Shown one piece after another: positions 53,372 through 63,773 of a stretch of 64,000 nt of DNA. Within the stretch, counting starts at the first letter, position 1. Each line of letters begins with the position of its first letter. The DNA comes from Peptoniphilus rachelemmaiella (GTDB lineage: Bacteria; Bacillota; Clostridia; Tissierellales; Peptoniphilaceae). The stretch covers positions 85,958 to 149,957 of the forward strand of contig NZ_CALPBW010000002.1 in the NCBI RefSeq assembly GCF_943169845.1, read 5' to 3'. The notes below the pieces were generated by a model. It did not search any database. It was not told the DNA's origin and saw nothing but the letters and a program-made list of their open reading frames with translations. A program made the translations under genes and the position numbers.

Positions 53372-54166
53372 TTAGTTATTCAGCGCGGGGTCGCGTACCC
53401 ACACATCGTTCACTACGTCGTATTTGTAAAAAACACTTTTGTTTAAATCCAGGCGGTAGTGGGCTGCGGGCACGATGTGATCCGGATGATCTTCGATGAC
53501 GTCGTAGGTGTAGATCCGCTTCTTCGCCAGATCATCGCGATCATAAAAAAATGAGTCGATCAATTTAAAGGGCGGCTTCTTGTATTCCGCAGGCAATTTG
53601 CTGTACATCCATGCCCCGGCGATTTCCTCGTCGGTCTTGGCTACATTGCCTTCGATGGACACGGTGTAGGTCGCGCCGTCCCAGAAAATTCTTTGGCCGA
53701 AGAGTTCCACCACGGCACGCAGAGGAATAAAGGTGCGGTCCTCTTTGATGATGGGCTTCAATTCCAAATTTACAACCTTGGCCCGATTCAGATACTCATT
53801 TACATCTTTTATGGTAAAGGTATCCTTCGTCGTCGCTTCATAAAAAGCGGACACGTCCTCTTTTTCGATGACCAGCGCCCGGGGTGCGTCCGTTTTCAAA
53901 ACGAGGGCTTGCTCCGGCTTGTTTGTATCGAAATTCATCTTCGTGAGCAGGATGTCGCGACTGCCTTCGTTCCATAGCACTTGATAGTCCAGGGCTTCGG
54001 CGACGAAGCGCACAGGCACCATGGTGCGATCGGAAGCAATAAAGGCGGCGGGCTTCGACACCACCGGCTTTCCGTTTACTTTTAATTTCACCTCTCGTTG
54101 GGCGAAAGCCATGGAGGGCAGGGCCAAGAGGGCCAGGGCCAGAACCAATACATTTCTCTTTTTCAT
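53372..54166 (-). CDS. Secreted copper-amine-oxidase N-terminal domain protein
   Basis: 264 residues with a signal peptide (1-22, ending SMAFA). A pair of copper-amine-oxidase-N repeats follows: KVNGKPVVSKPAAFIASDRT with MVPVRFVAEALDYQV, and RTFIPLRAVVELFGQRIFWD. A conserved-sounding C-terminal segment (IDSFFYDRDDLAKKRIYTYD) is unassigned. I place the start at 54166 (MKKRNVLVLALALLALPS) because the 30 upstream codons look non-coding and the signal peptide begins there. It is the second such protein in the window. Extracellular role unknown. Confidence 0.82.
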   Translation of the reverse strand: MKKRNVLVLALALLALPSMAFAQREVKLKVNGKPVVSKPAAFIASDRTMVPVRFVAEALDYQVLWNEGSRDILLTKMNFDTNKPEQALVLKTDAPRALVIEKEDVSAFYEATTKDTFTIKDVNEYLNRAKVVNLELKPIIKEDRTFIPLRAVVELFGQRIFWDGATYTVSIEGNVAKTDEEIAGAWMYSKLPAEYKKPPFKLIDSFFYDRDDLAKKRIYTYDVIEDHPDHIVPAAHYRLDLNKSVFYKYDVVNDVWVRDPALNN

Positions 54167-54265
54167 CTTTCCCCTTCTTTCTTTATCAAGCGATGATACT
54201 TGTCTTCTTTTTACCCTTTTTCTCTTTCCCCTACCCATTTTCGCACAAAAAAACAACTGGCCTGA

Positions 54266-54810
54266 TAGAGTGACTCCATCAAGTTGGACTTAATCAAGTA
54301 AGCATTTCACTTGCTCATTTTCTTTTACATAACATATTTTTTAAGCGGATTTCACGCGTTCACGGTATTGCTTCGAACTCAAGCCTTCTAACTTTTCTTT
54401 GATTCGATCGTTATTGTAGAAGCGGATACAGCGTTCAATGCCCTCTTCTCGATATTGCCTGCACCAGTTGGCGATGATGGATGGGTTCGTCAAGCCTAGT
54501 TCAAGAGCCGGTTGTCGATAGCTGCATTCGCTCGTTTCGTAGCGTGTAATGGCTTCTAACTTAAACTCTACACTGTAAACGCGTTTATTTCCTGAGCGCA
54601 TTAACCCTTCATCGCCAAAATGTTTGTGATTACTGACCCATAGCTTGATCTGTGATTCTTTAACTTGCTATTTATCCTCTAAGGCGAGATAGCTTGTCTT
54701 CCCATACAAGTATTCTTCGACGATTTTCCTCTTAAATTCATAACTGTATTTTGCCATTAAGATACCCCCTAAGATTGGATTTCTTGGTCCAACTTTAGGG
54801 GGTCAGTGCA
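54266..54810. mobile_element. IS150-like (IS3 family) element remnant
   Basis: A 545-base element with imperfect inverted ends. Inner 19 bases TGACTCCATCAAGTTGGAC (54271-54289) and the complement of 54787-54805 agree at 16 positions, and both have the IS150-type TGAC-CC..AAGTTGGAC end. The usual 1.4 kb is reduced to a fused, interrupted transposase fragment. No target duplication is visible. It cannot move by itself. Confidence 0.75.
54341..54760 (-). pseudogene. IS3-family transposase: OrfA start fused to OrfB end, with nonsense codon
   Basis: Reading from the ATG at 54760, the frame gives OrfA helix-turn-helix sequence (MAKYSYEFKRKIVEEYLYGK), then an in-frame TAG after LALEDK, then more OrfA (SQIKLWVSNHKHFGDEGLM, RVYSVEFKLEAITRYETSEC). 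After REEGIE it jumps to the C-terminus of OrfB (FYNNDRIKEKLEGLSSKQYR). About 250 codons of the DDE catalytic domain are missing. This is an internal-deletion derivative, not a functional transposase. The 86-codon piece from 54601 is the longest open part. Confidence 0.8.
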
Positions 54811-54832
54811 CCTCAAGGGATATTTTGGTGCC

Positions 54833-54878
54833 AAAAGAAACACTTACCGACATTTGATATGTCGGCAAGTGTTTCTTT
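54833..54878 (-). terminator. Terminator of the subtilisin-like protease gene
   Basis: Twenty-base arms (54834-54853 and 54859-54878) with one mismatch form a very long hairpin, ending in TTTCTTTT on the minus strand. Confidence 0.85.
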
Positions 54879-54905
54879 CATGATCTCTTCACAAGGAGTC
54901 GTCGT

Positions 54906-57900
54906 TTATTTTGAATTTTTATCTATATTGTATAGAACTTGTGCTACTTGGGCCCGGGTAAAGGAGGTCTTCGGTGAGAAGCACCTATTTTCCATACCTT
55001 GAACTATGCCCTTTTTCGCCATATCTTTGACAGCTTCCTGTGCCCATGGGGAAATGTCACTCTGATCGTTAAATGGAACGTCTTGTTTGTCTTGAAGGGT
55101 TTTGCCCGTTACATAAAGGTACCTAGACATGACAACTGCCATTTCCTCTCGAGTAATGGGACGATTCGATTCAAACTTACCGTTACCGACGCCTTTCACA
55201 ATGTCGTTTTCTGCTGCCCAAATGATGTAGGCTGTGGCGTAGTTGTTTTCCAGGTCGCTAAAGGGATTGGAAGTATATTTGCTTTGATCAATGCCTGCCA
55301 TGCGGCCCAATACGGTGACGAAATCGCCACGGGTAATAGACTTGTTGGGTGCAAAGCGATCGTTGCCAACACCTTTAAAGTAGCCTTTTTCTACGACGTA
55401 ATCGATGGCATGCTTTGCCCAGTGACCAATGGTGTCGGTGAAGTTAATGCCTTGTGTCTCCAGTTGTTTAGAGCGTATTTCAGGTTGTTTCGTTTGCTCC
55501 TTTATTGAGGATTCGCTCGGTCTGGAGCTTATATAGCCCTGTGTCTTACCGGGTTGTGGTTTTACCTCAGGTTTGGTCGGCTCACTTGGCGTAGGGTAGG
55601 GTTTTGGGTCGACTTTGTCAGCTGAGTTACAGAACCTTTGCTCCGCTTGTTCCAATACCTTCACCGCTTGTGAAATGTCATCATTGGTTTTAACGGTCTT
55701 TAGGCTTTCTTTTGCCGCTTTAATCGCCTCTTGTAGTGCTTTAAAGGCTTGATCGGTTTTTTTGCCTTGAGTGATCTTTTCAACTTCGGCGATCTTGTTC
55801 TCAAGGGGTTTTTTATCGGCGACGATCTCCTTTTCAAGGGCTGCTATGGCTTTTTGCAGGTTTGTTTTCGCCTGATCCACCGCCTCTTGTGTCGCATTGT
55901 TATTTTCATAAATGGCTTGTGCCGCATTTTTGGCTTTTACCATAGCCTCGAAAGAAGCCTTGGTGTATCCCTCGGGTTTTATGGCTTCCGCCGCATCAAG
56001 TTGAGTCTTCAAATCTGATTTGTTGACAACATCTTTCTCCGACGAGTTATTGAAGACTTTTATTGCTTGAGAAAGAGCATTTACGACACCTGTTACTTCA
56101 TCATTGGTTTTAACGGTCTTTAGGCTTTCCTTTGCCGCTTTAATCGCCTCTTGTAGTGCTTTAAAGGCTTGGTCGGTTTTTTTGCCTTGAGTGATCTTTT
56201 CAGCTTCGGCGATCTTGTTCTCAAGAGGTTGTTTGTTAATGGTGTTTGGTTTTGTTTTAACCGTCGCTTCAACTAAAGCGGATTCTTTACCTGAAGAGTT
56301 TTTAACTTTAGCGGTCACTTGGCTATTATCTTGCACCGCTTCCTCAGCAATGGTGATAATACCCGTCTCACCATTAATGGCAATGCCATCTATCGTTTTT
56401 TCAAGTTTCCATCCTTCATCTTTTATCTTATTTGCAACTATTTCATTTCTATTACCATTTTCTCCCAGATAGTTGACGGTTATGGAAGAAAGATCTGTAT
56501 CCTTTGGCGGAATGATGCTCACTGAGCCATCCTCATTTGTTAAAATGCTCGGTGCGCCTGGAGCACTAGGGATCGGTTTACTTGACGATGCTTCGTCAAT
56601 TACTTCTTGAAGCGGTTTAGTTAATTTGTTCCCTGCAAAATCTGTTATGGTTAAGTTGATGCTCTCTGGCTCTATGCCCACTGGCAGTATCCAGCTTTTG
56701 GGACCTCTCCAAGTACTATCCTTATTTTTTGCACTCTTTTCTACAAGTTCAATGTATTTTAACGTCCCGCTCTCATTATAAGATAGGTTTACATCTCGAA
56801 CCCCGCTGCCTTCATTCTTCCCCGCGGCATCTTTGTCCGTTATTTCGTTTAATGTGAATTTCCGACTCAAAGAATCGTAAGAGCACTGTTTAATCTTTGC
56901 TGGGGTTTTATCCAGTATGATTGAGTGTATGATAGTCTTGTAGTTCTGAGGGCTTGTGTATGGTGACACTTGAATAACAGCATCATAACGTCCTTCTGGC
57001 GCTGATTCACCGGACCACTCCCACATAGGCGAGGTATAGGACCGAGGTGCTAACATCCCATAATTGAAACTCTTTAGGCCTCCATCCGTTTTATAATCGA
57101 AAGCGAGTGGCTCTTCACGTGCAATATCGTCAGGTCTGTAAATGCCAAATTTAACATTCTGATAACAGCGTGTAAAGGTAGCAAAAAAGCGTATTGAGTC
57201 TGCTTCATTGTCCCCATTAGGTGAAAAGGCAATTTTATTTGCGTCATATTTTCTATTGCCATTCTCATCCAAATACTCACCGCAAACTACTCGCTCACCA
57301 TTTAATGTCGTCTCATAATGTGTAAAGTCAAAGTGCTTAGAGCTTTCGCTATGATAAATCGGTTCCTTCCCATTCGCTGACAAATTGTAAATACTATCTT
57401 CAATCGCAGGTAGTTTTTCCCAGTCACCATGGAATGCAACAAAAGGTACCGATATGTTTTCAGCACCATCAATCGCTTCAAATTGAGTGTAACCTTCTAA
57501 ATAATAGCCATAGGGCTGTAATTTATTCTGCTCTTCAGTAAATGGAGTGGTATCAAGGTTAATGTGTACTTTCGCTTCACCCCCAGCAGGGACCTCTACG
57601 GTTTCTCCAGCATATTCGCCTAAAAGATTACTCTGCAATGAGTAGCGATCGTTTTCGATGGCATCCGTCGTTAGGAATGTCTTTGGTTTGAACTTATACG
57701 ACTTAGTCGCATCACAGTTTAGTAACGTGATATCAACACTGAATTTATCACCTACGTTCTTACAGAGTACAGCACTGCGACCATCTGTTCCTTTTGCATA
57801 CACTGGTGATTTTACAGCGCTCTCAATATTAATCAGACCACTACCTTGCCCACGCGGCGAGACAAAAACTCCTTTTTCCATAATTGGCGATGCCGTAGAC

Positions 57901-59837
57901 ATCAGCATATTCTTTATGAAGGTATATTTTTCTGCACCGCTTAGTCCTATAGCATCTGCACGCTCCCCTAACAGGGCTACCGCGCCTGCCACATGGGGCG
58001 TCGCCATGCTCGTACCACTCATAGTGACATAGCTTCCATTAGCTATTGTCGAAAAAATATTTCCACCCGGAGCTAAGATCTCTGGTTTAAGATCACCATC
58101 TACCGAAAGGCCCCAAGAAGAGAATGCTGAGAGCTTCCCTCCTTCTGGGTTAGCGGTTTTTATATGATGTGAACCAATTCGGACTTTAGGTTCTTCACTA
58201 TTTTCTATTTTGGAAATTAAAAACTTCCCATCCTCGTGTCCAATAAATACAGAGGGAATAACGGGGTATGGATTTGAAATCATCATACTCACTAATTCAG
58301 ACCCCCCATTCGCATCATTATAGATAATTGCCCCAGCTGCACCCTTTTTCCCTACATTAAATACTTTTTCACCAAAAGTTAAGTCTCCCCCCCGTTGAAT
58401 TAGGGCGATTTTACCGTATAAACCTCCCTGTGACTTTACAGCAGAGTCAACATCCTCAGAAGAACCATAACCACAATCTACTATGGCACAAAAATTATTC
58501 ATAGGCCTACTTGGATCATCAAAGGCAGGTCCGTTCCCCTTTCGATAAGAAATAACCTTATCCGGGTATGCCTTTAACTCCATTACTTTGCTCGTTACAT
58601 GGGTGTTGTTGCAAGATGCCACTGATAGAGCAAGTGGTGCTATCGACGGGCTATCTACCAGGCCGTAATCCGGTGCTGCCGTCGTTGGTTTGAAGAGGCC
58701 ACCTCCGTATACACCTTCGTTACCACCTGCCATCGTGACCACAACGCCCATGTCACGGGCTGCCTCTAAAGCTCTTAGGGTTGCACTCTCGCTGAGCTGC
58801 ATATCACCAATTTTCCCCAGTGGTGCTCCGATACTCATATTGATCGCATCTGCCCCTAGCTTGATCGCATCTTCAATCGCCAGTGTGTAGATTTCAGCAC
58901 TCGTTGTATCATTGTTAAATACTTTCATCGCCAATATTTGACACTCTGGCGCTACGCCTCGCACAATATCACCATTTGGTGAAGCCTCTGTTGGATTGGC
59001 GCCTATAATCCCCGCAACATGCATGCCATGCGACACTGTATCGCGATCTGTCACATTTGTATTCATAGAAGCATAGTTATATGCAAAGGGTATTTTATTG
59101 GATGCATACATGCCCTGATTAATTTTTTGAGAATCAATTAAGCTTTTCAATGCTTTTTGGCTCTCAATCCGAGGTTTTGTTTCAGCGCTTAGTCGCATGG
59201 CAGGATGATGAATATCAAACCCCGAGTCAATGACTGCGACAATCCGGCCTGCACCTTTAAATTTTGACTCAATTTCCTGTAACCGGATCATTTTATTGCT
59301 ATCGATATCACGTTTAGCGATTCTTTTATGAGGCACTTTTTCGGCCTTCGGCAAAGCGTAACTTGTGCAATATTCAATGGACAACACTTCTGGCATCAAC
59401 GCCACTTTATTAGCATCCGCGTAACTCATGCGAAGTGCAGCTCCACAGAAAACCAAATTATAGCTACATACTTTTTGGACATGAATGTCTTCATGTGCTA
59501 GTTTCTTATAAAAGCGCTTCAATGTTTCTTCTGAAGCATTTATAAAAGCTTGTTTTTCGACAAATGTTTTTCTTTCTCTAGGAACCATCTTTAATGGTTC
59601 TTGCAAGACAACAAGAAATTTCCCTTCATCTGTTGGCTTTAATGCATTTCCCACTTGTAGTCTTAATGCACTTTGTTTTTCATTGTGCTCAATCATATCC
59701 TCTTGCTTTTTAGGGTTCTTTATTCGCTGCATATCCATCAATGACATTTCATTCGCAAAAACTGAAGATGGAAAGATTAAGGCTAATACTAAAACAGCTA
59801 GTATCGCCTTCCTAATAAATTGTTTAAAGGTCAGCAT
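54906..59837 (-). CDS. SLH-anchored subtilisin-like (S8) protease with FIVAR repeats
   Basis: 1643 residues. Signal peptide 1-28 (ending SSVFA), a propeptide (about 70-165), and an S8 catalytic domain with D204 (AVIDSGFD), H270 (SHGMHVAG), oxyanion N373 and S610 (GTSMATPHVAG). A PA domain insert (about 440-545) lies inside it, as in lactocepin/C5a-peptidase-type enzymes. Fn3-like and Ig-like regions follow to about 1100, then FIVAR repeats (about 1200-1400), a proline/lysine linker and three SLH repeats (1464-1643). The protease should be displayed on the wall via SLH. Its 3' 1.6 kb is almost identical to that of the next gene upstream. The AT content is visibly higher than in the housekeeping genes. 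A complete catalytic triad is present; substrate is unknown. Confidence 0.92.
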   Translation of the reverse strand: MLTFKQFIRKAILAVLVLALIFPSSVFANEMSLMDMQRIKNPKKQEDMIEHNEKQSALRLQVGNALKPTDEGKFLVVLQEPLKMVPRERKTFVEKQAFINASEETLKRFYKKLAHEDIHVQKVCSYNLVFCGAALRMSYADANKVALMPEVLSIEYCTSYALPKAEKVPHKRIAKRDIDSNKMIRLQEIESKFKGAGRIVAVIDSGFDIHHPAMRLSAETKPRIESQKALKSLIDSQKINQGMYASNKIPFAYNYASMNTNVTDRDTVSHGMHVAGIIGANPTEASPNGDIVRGVAPECQILAMKVFNNDTTSAEIYTLAIEDAIKLGADAINMSIGAPLGKIGDMQLSESATLRALEAARDMGVVVTMAGGNEGVYGGGLFKPTTAAPDYGLVDSPSIAPLALSVASCNNTHVTSKVMELKAYPDKVISYRKGNGPAFDDPSRPMNNFCAIVDCGYGSSEDVDSAVKSQGGLYGKIALIQRGGDLTFGEKVFNVGKKGAAGAIIYNDANGGSELVSMMISNPYPVIPSVFIGHEDGKFLISKIENSEEPKVRIGSHHIKTANPEGGKLSAFSSWGLSVDGDLKPEILAPGGNIFSTIANGSYVTMSGTSMATPHVAGAVALLGERADAIGLSGAEKYTFIKNMLMSTASPIMEKGVFVSPRGQGSGLINIESAVKSPVYAKGTDGRSAVLCKNVGDKFSVDITLLNCDATKSYKFKPKTFLTTDAIENDRYSLQSNLLGEYAGETVEVPAGGEAKVHINLDTTPFTEEQNKLQPYGYYLEGYTQFEAIDGAENISVPFVAFHGDWEKLPAIEDSIYNLSANGKEPIYHSESSKHFDFTHYETTLNGERVVCGEYLDENGNRKYDANKIAFSPNGDNEADSIRFFATFTRCYQNVKFGIYRPDDIAREEPLAFDYKTDGGLKSFNYGMLAPRSYTSPMWEWSGESAPEGRYDAVIQVSPYTSPQNYKTIIHSIILDKTPAKIKQCSYDSLSRKFTLNEITDKDAAGKNEGSGVRDVNLSYNESGTLKYIELVEKSAKNKDSTWRGPKSWILPVGIEPESINLTITDFAGNKLTKPLQEVIDEASSSKPIPSAPGAPSILTNEDGSVSIIPPKDTDLSSITVNYLGENGNRNEIVANKIKDEGWKLEKTIDGIAINGETGIITIAEEAVQDNSQVTAKVKNSSGKESALVEATVKTKPNTINKQPLENKIAEAEKITQGKKTDQAFKALQEAIKAAKESLKTVKTNDEVTGVVNALSQAIKVFNNSSEKDVVNKSDLKTQLDAAEAIKPEGYTKASFEAMVKAKNAAQAIYENNNATQEAVDQAKTNLQKAIAALEKEIVADKKPLENKIAEVEKITQGKKTDQAFKALQEAIKAAKESLKTVKTNDDISQAVKVLEQAEQRFCNSADKVDPKPYPTPSEPTKPEVKPQPGKTQGYISSRPSESSIKEQTKQPEIRSKQLETQGINFTDTIGHWAKHAIDYVVEKGYFKGVGNDRFAPNKSITRGDFVTVLGRMAGIDQSKYTSNPFSDLENNYATAYIIWAAENDIVKGVGNGKFESNRPITREEMAVVMSRYLYVTGKTLQDKQDVPFNDQSDISPWAQEAVKDMAKKGIVQGMENRCFSPKTSFTRAQVAQVLYNIDKNSK
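54937..56540. repeat. Direct repeat copy A (1.6 kb, shared with 60012-61615)
   Basis: The 3' part of the protease gene, encoding Ig-like, FIVAR and SLH segments. It is the same, base for base, as 60012-61615 except for about ten substitutions seen by eye, and there are no indels (constant offset 5075). Confidence 0.93.
55681..55810. repeat. Internal FIVAR DNA repeat (with 56101-56230)
   Basis: A 130-base segment encoding part of a FIVAR module recurs 420 bases away at 56101-56230 with about four differences. The same pair exists in the second copy near 60756-60885 and 61176-61305. Confidence 0.85.
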
Positions 59838-59986
59838 GGTCTACTCCTTACCACAGTCTATAAGTATTTAATGAAAACATTCGTACCTAAACCGCTTTCT
59901 CTAGATTCTCTACATCTTACCAAAACATTTTCAATGCCCAGTTGTTTGCTGAGCATTGAAAAGTAAATGGTTGATCTTCTCTTTTT
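59838..59986. other. Gap between the two surface-protein genes
   Basis: Contains the terminator of the upstream gene and presumably the protease promoter. A clear GTAAGGAG ribosome-binding site lies just before the ATG at 59837. No convincing -35/-10 pair was found. Confidence 0.4.
59930..59961 (-). terminator. Possible terminator of the LRR/SLH gene
   Basis: CAATGCTCAG.../...CTGGGCATTG hairpin on the minus strand, followed by AAAATGTTTT. The U tract is weak. Confidence 0.5.
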
Positions 59987-62900
59987 CTATTGCTTGTCAA
60001 GATTAAACAATACTTGTGCTACTTGGGCCCGGGTAAAGGAGGTCTTCGGTGAGAAGCACCTATTTTCCATACCTTGAACTATGCCCTTTTTCGCCATATC
60101 TTTGACAGCTTCCTGTGCCCATGGGGAAATGTCACTCTGATCGTTAAATGGAACGTCTTGTTTGTCTTGAAGGGTTTTGCCCGTTACATAAAGGTACCTA
60201 GACATGACAACTGCCATTTCCTCTCGAGTAATGGGACGATTCGATTCAAACTTACCGTTACCGACGCCTTTCACAATGTCGTTTTCTGCTGCCCAAATGA
60301 TGTAGGCTGTGGCGTAGTTGTTTTCCAGATCGCTAAAGGGATTGGAAGTATATTTGCTTTGATCAATGCCTGCCATGCGGCCCAATACGGTGACGAAATC
60401 GCCACGGGTAATAGACTTGTTGGGTGCAAATTGATCGTTGCCAACACCTTTAAAGTAGCCTTTTTCTACGACGTAATCGATGGCATGCTTTGCCCAGTGA
60501 CCAATGGTGTCGGTGAAGTTAATGCCTTGTGTCTCCAGTTGTTTAGAGCGTATTTCAGGTTGTTTCGTTTGCTCCTTTATTGAGGATTCGCTCGGTCTGG
60601 AGCTTATATAGCCCTGTGTCTTACCGGGTTGTGGTTTTACCTCAGGTTTGGTCGGCTCACTTGGCGTAGGGTAGGGTTTTGGGTCGACTTTGTCAGCTGA
60701 GTTACAGAACCTTTGCTCCGCTTGTTCCAATACCTTCACCGCTTGTGAAATGTCATCATTGGTTTTAACGGTCTTTAGGCTTTCTTTTGCCGCTTTAATC
60801 GCCTCTTGTAGTGCTTTAAAGGCTTGATCGGTTTTTTTGCCTTGAGTGATCTTTTCAACTTCGGCGATCTTGTTCTCAAGGGGCTTTTTATCGGCGACGA
60901 TCTCCTTTTCAAGGGCTGCTATGGCTTTTTGTAGGTTTGTTTTCGCCTGATCCACCGCCTCTTGTGTCGCATTGTTATTTTCATAAATGGCTTGTGCCGC
61001 ATTTTTGGCTTTTACCATAGCCTCGAAAGAAGCCTTGGTGTATCCCTCGGGTTTTATGGCTTCCGCCGCATCAAGTTGAGTCTTCAAATCTGATTTGTTG
61101 ACAACATCTTTCTCCGACGAGTTATTGAAGACTTTTATTGCTTGAGAAAGAGCATTTACGACACCTGTTACTTCATCATTGGTTTTAACGGTCTTTAGGC
61201 TTTCCTTTGCCGCTTTAATCGCCTCTTGTAGTGCTTTAAAGGCTTGGTCGGTTTTTTTGCCTTGAGTGATCTTTTCAGCTTCGGCGATCTTGTTCTCAAG
61301 AGGTTGTTTGTTAAGGGTGTTTGGTTTTGTTTTAACCGTCGCTTCAACTAAAGCGGATTCTTTACCTGAAGAGTTTTTAACTTTAGCGGTCACTTGGCTA
61401 TTATCTTGCACCGCTTCCTCAGCAATGGTGATAATACCCGTCTCACCATTAATGGCAATACCATCTATCGTTTTTTCAAGTTTCCATCCTTCATCTTTTA
61501 TCTTATTTGCAACTATTTCATTTCTATTACCATTTTCTCCCAGATAGTTGACGGTTATGGAAGAAAGATCTGTATCCTTTGGCGGAATGATGCTCACTGA
61601 ACCATCCTCTTTTGTAATGATACTAGGAGCTCCCGGGATGATTGTACTTGCCTCTCCATTTTTCCCAGCAGTAATCACACTACCTGTCAACTTGTTCTTT
61701 ATAACTGCAAGTAACTCACAATTCTCTTGAACCTTGAAGTTTTTGGTGAGCTCCTCGTTTTTGAAAATTTTATCTCCAATTTTCCATCCGATAAACTCGT
61801 ACTCGTCATTTAAAGTAAACTTAGGCAGTTGAGAGACAGTAAGTTTGTCACCCTTCTTCACAATGGCGCGCAAAGGACAGTCCGGATCATCTAGATCGTT
61901 TGAACTCACTTTCATCTCTGGCGTAACAGCATAATTCACTAGGCTCCAGTTCTCCCAACCTCGAATGCTTAATGTCAGTGGTTGTCGATTATTCCCCGTA
62001 AAGTTAAAGATCTTTTCTCTCTCACTTTTTGGTTTTCCACAATCGCAAATCGTAAAGAACCCTTGATGCTCTTTGTAAGCATACTCTCCTACAGGGATGT
62101 CAAATATAAGCTGTACCCCGTCGTTATTTATAATGGTCTTTTTAATTGGTTGATATTCTTTTTTAGTCTTCTGATTAATCACAGTCATTGTGAAAGATTC
62201 TGCTTGTTTCGCATTTTCCAATACACAAATCACTTGGAACTGCTCTTGTGGCATAATGGTACCGGCGTCCCTTAAAAATTTAGGACGAACACGTTTATCT
62301 TTGTTGGCTGTGTTTTTATCTAGTGCATTGTCTGAAAAATTAACCTTGCTTTTTTCAGTATCAATTTTAAGCATATCATCTTCAAATTGATTGAATGCAA
62401 ATGCCGTGTCTCCAACAATCTTAATGCTAGCTGGTAACGTAACATCTTTTAAGGCATTGCTTCTAAAGGCATCTTTTTCAATGGTTGCGACTTTTGAAGT
62501 CGTTTCAAAGCTAAGCGCTGACAACCTATTCTCCTTAAAGGCGCCTTCTCCAATGATTTCCACAGAATTTGGAATTATAACTGACTGTAAATTATTACCT
62601 TCAAATGCATGTTTTCCAATGCTTTTTACTGACGTAGGCATGGTTACAACATCAATGCCCTTGTCTTTAAATGCATTCTCACCTATGTGAAATACAAGTT
62701 CGTTATCAATTGTTTTAGGAATAGTAATGTTTTTCTTATTCCCATTATATTTGCAGATTGTGTGGGTCTCTTTATTAAATTCCCACTCTACAGTAGGCGT
62801 TGGCTCACTGCCTATTGGTACTAAATTTTTCCGTGCTTCGAAAAGTTTCCTTGTAATACTGTTTACTTGAGCTTGCGAGCCCTTTCTTGTCGTGACCAAC

Positions 62901-63721
62901 CGTTCTGCCTCTGTACGCAAATCTATCAGAGTCCCCATACTATCTTTTGTATACTCCGAAGGATTCAAGCTATACGTTTCCTGCACAAGAATATTCAATT
63001 GTCCGATCTCAAGACCTCCCTTGGTCTTATTTCCTGGGCAGCTTATATGGTCGTATTTGCTAACAATTCTTGGATAGACATTTTCAAATGTTTGTAGTAA
63101 TTTGTCATCCTTGTCATATATGTAGACAGTAAGGGGGAAAGCCTTTTTATGCCTTTGTTGCTCTGTTGTATCTTCGTAACTGTTATCCCTTACCTCTATT
63201 TCAACAGGATTAGATTTTTTGTATACTTTCGCTGTTGGCATTACACCAATAAAACCCTTCTGCTTAGACTTTGTGGGTGTATACCTCTCGGGTTGACCAT
63301 TAGCTGCTTCTAAACATTTATTGTACTGAACATCAAATTTTGCCGCATTCGTTATATTTTTTACTCGAATGTAAACATAGCCCTGATGGTGCTCAACCGT
63401 CTTTGGGTTGTCGCTCTTTGTACTACCTACTGGTCCTCCAGAAAAATAATCACAGGTGACAAGCTCTGGTTTGCCTCCATCTTGCTCCTCCAGTTGAGGA
63501 ACAACCGGTTTGTCGCAATCAATAATGCGTAGCGGAACTTGGGTAAAGGTTGCTAATTTTTGTTCTCCTTTACTATCATAAACGTCTATATCTATGGTCT
63601 CACCTTCTGAATACATTATCTGCCATGAAAATCCATGGGCTGGTGGCATATTGGCAATCCAGAAATTGTTATGATCATAACCAGCATTACATCGTGTTAT
63701 TTTAGGTTCTATGTCAACCAT
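59987..63721 (-). pseudogene. LRR/FIVAR/SLH surface protein gene lacking its 5' end
   Basis: 1244 codons are open from 63721. There are several unassigned beta-rich N-terminal domains. A run of BspA-type leucine-rich repeats lies at about 330-500 (IGENAFKDKG, IGKHAFEGNNLQSVIIPNSV, IGEGAFKENRLSALSF). Another beta-rich region follows to about 700, then the portion shared with the protease: Ig-like, FIVAR (about 800-1000) and three SLH repeats (about 1065-1244). The frame lacks a signal peptide and a ribosome-binding site. A TAG lies in frame seven codons upstream, next to a hairpin, and an ISL3-type transposase begins 50 bases away. Its original start has therefore probably been lost. It could still be translated as a cytoplasmic protein, or be fed by a start in the element. 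Confidence 0.75.
60012..61615. repeat. Direct repeat copy B (1.6 kb, shared with 54937-56540)
   Basis: The 3' part of the LRR/SLH gene. Differences from copy A include AGC/ATT near 60428-60430 (changing Arg to Gln in the first SLH) and single-base changes near 60329, 60885, 60932, 61315, 61460 and 61601. Confidence 0.93.
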
Positions 63722-63724
63722 TGG

Positions 63725-63758
63725 GGAGTCTAGTAAAAACTAGGCTCCTTTTTGTTTT
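63725..63758 (+). terminator. Hairpin with T tract at the edge of the ISL3-like element
   Basis: GGAGTCTAGT (63725-63734) pairs with ACTAGGCTCC (63739-63748) around AAAA and is followed by TTTTTGTTTT on the plus strand. It may mark the element's end and stop transcription toward the transposase. Confidence 0.7.
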
Positions 63759-63773
63759 CCTACACACCCTCAC

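Noticed and set aside
53372..59837. CRISPR array suspected from repetitive sequence
   Set aside because: The repeats are long, protein-coding FIVAR/SLH segments, not short regularly spaced repeats.
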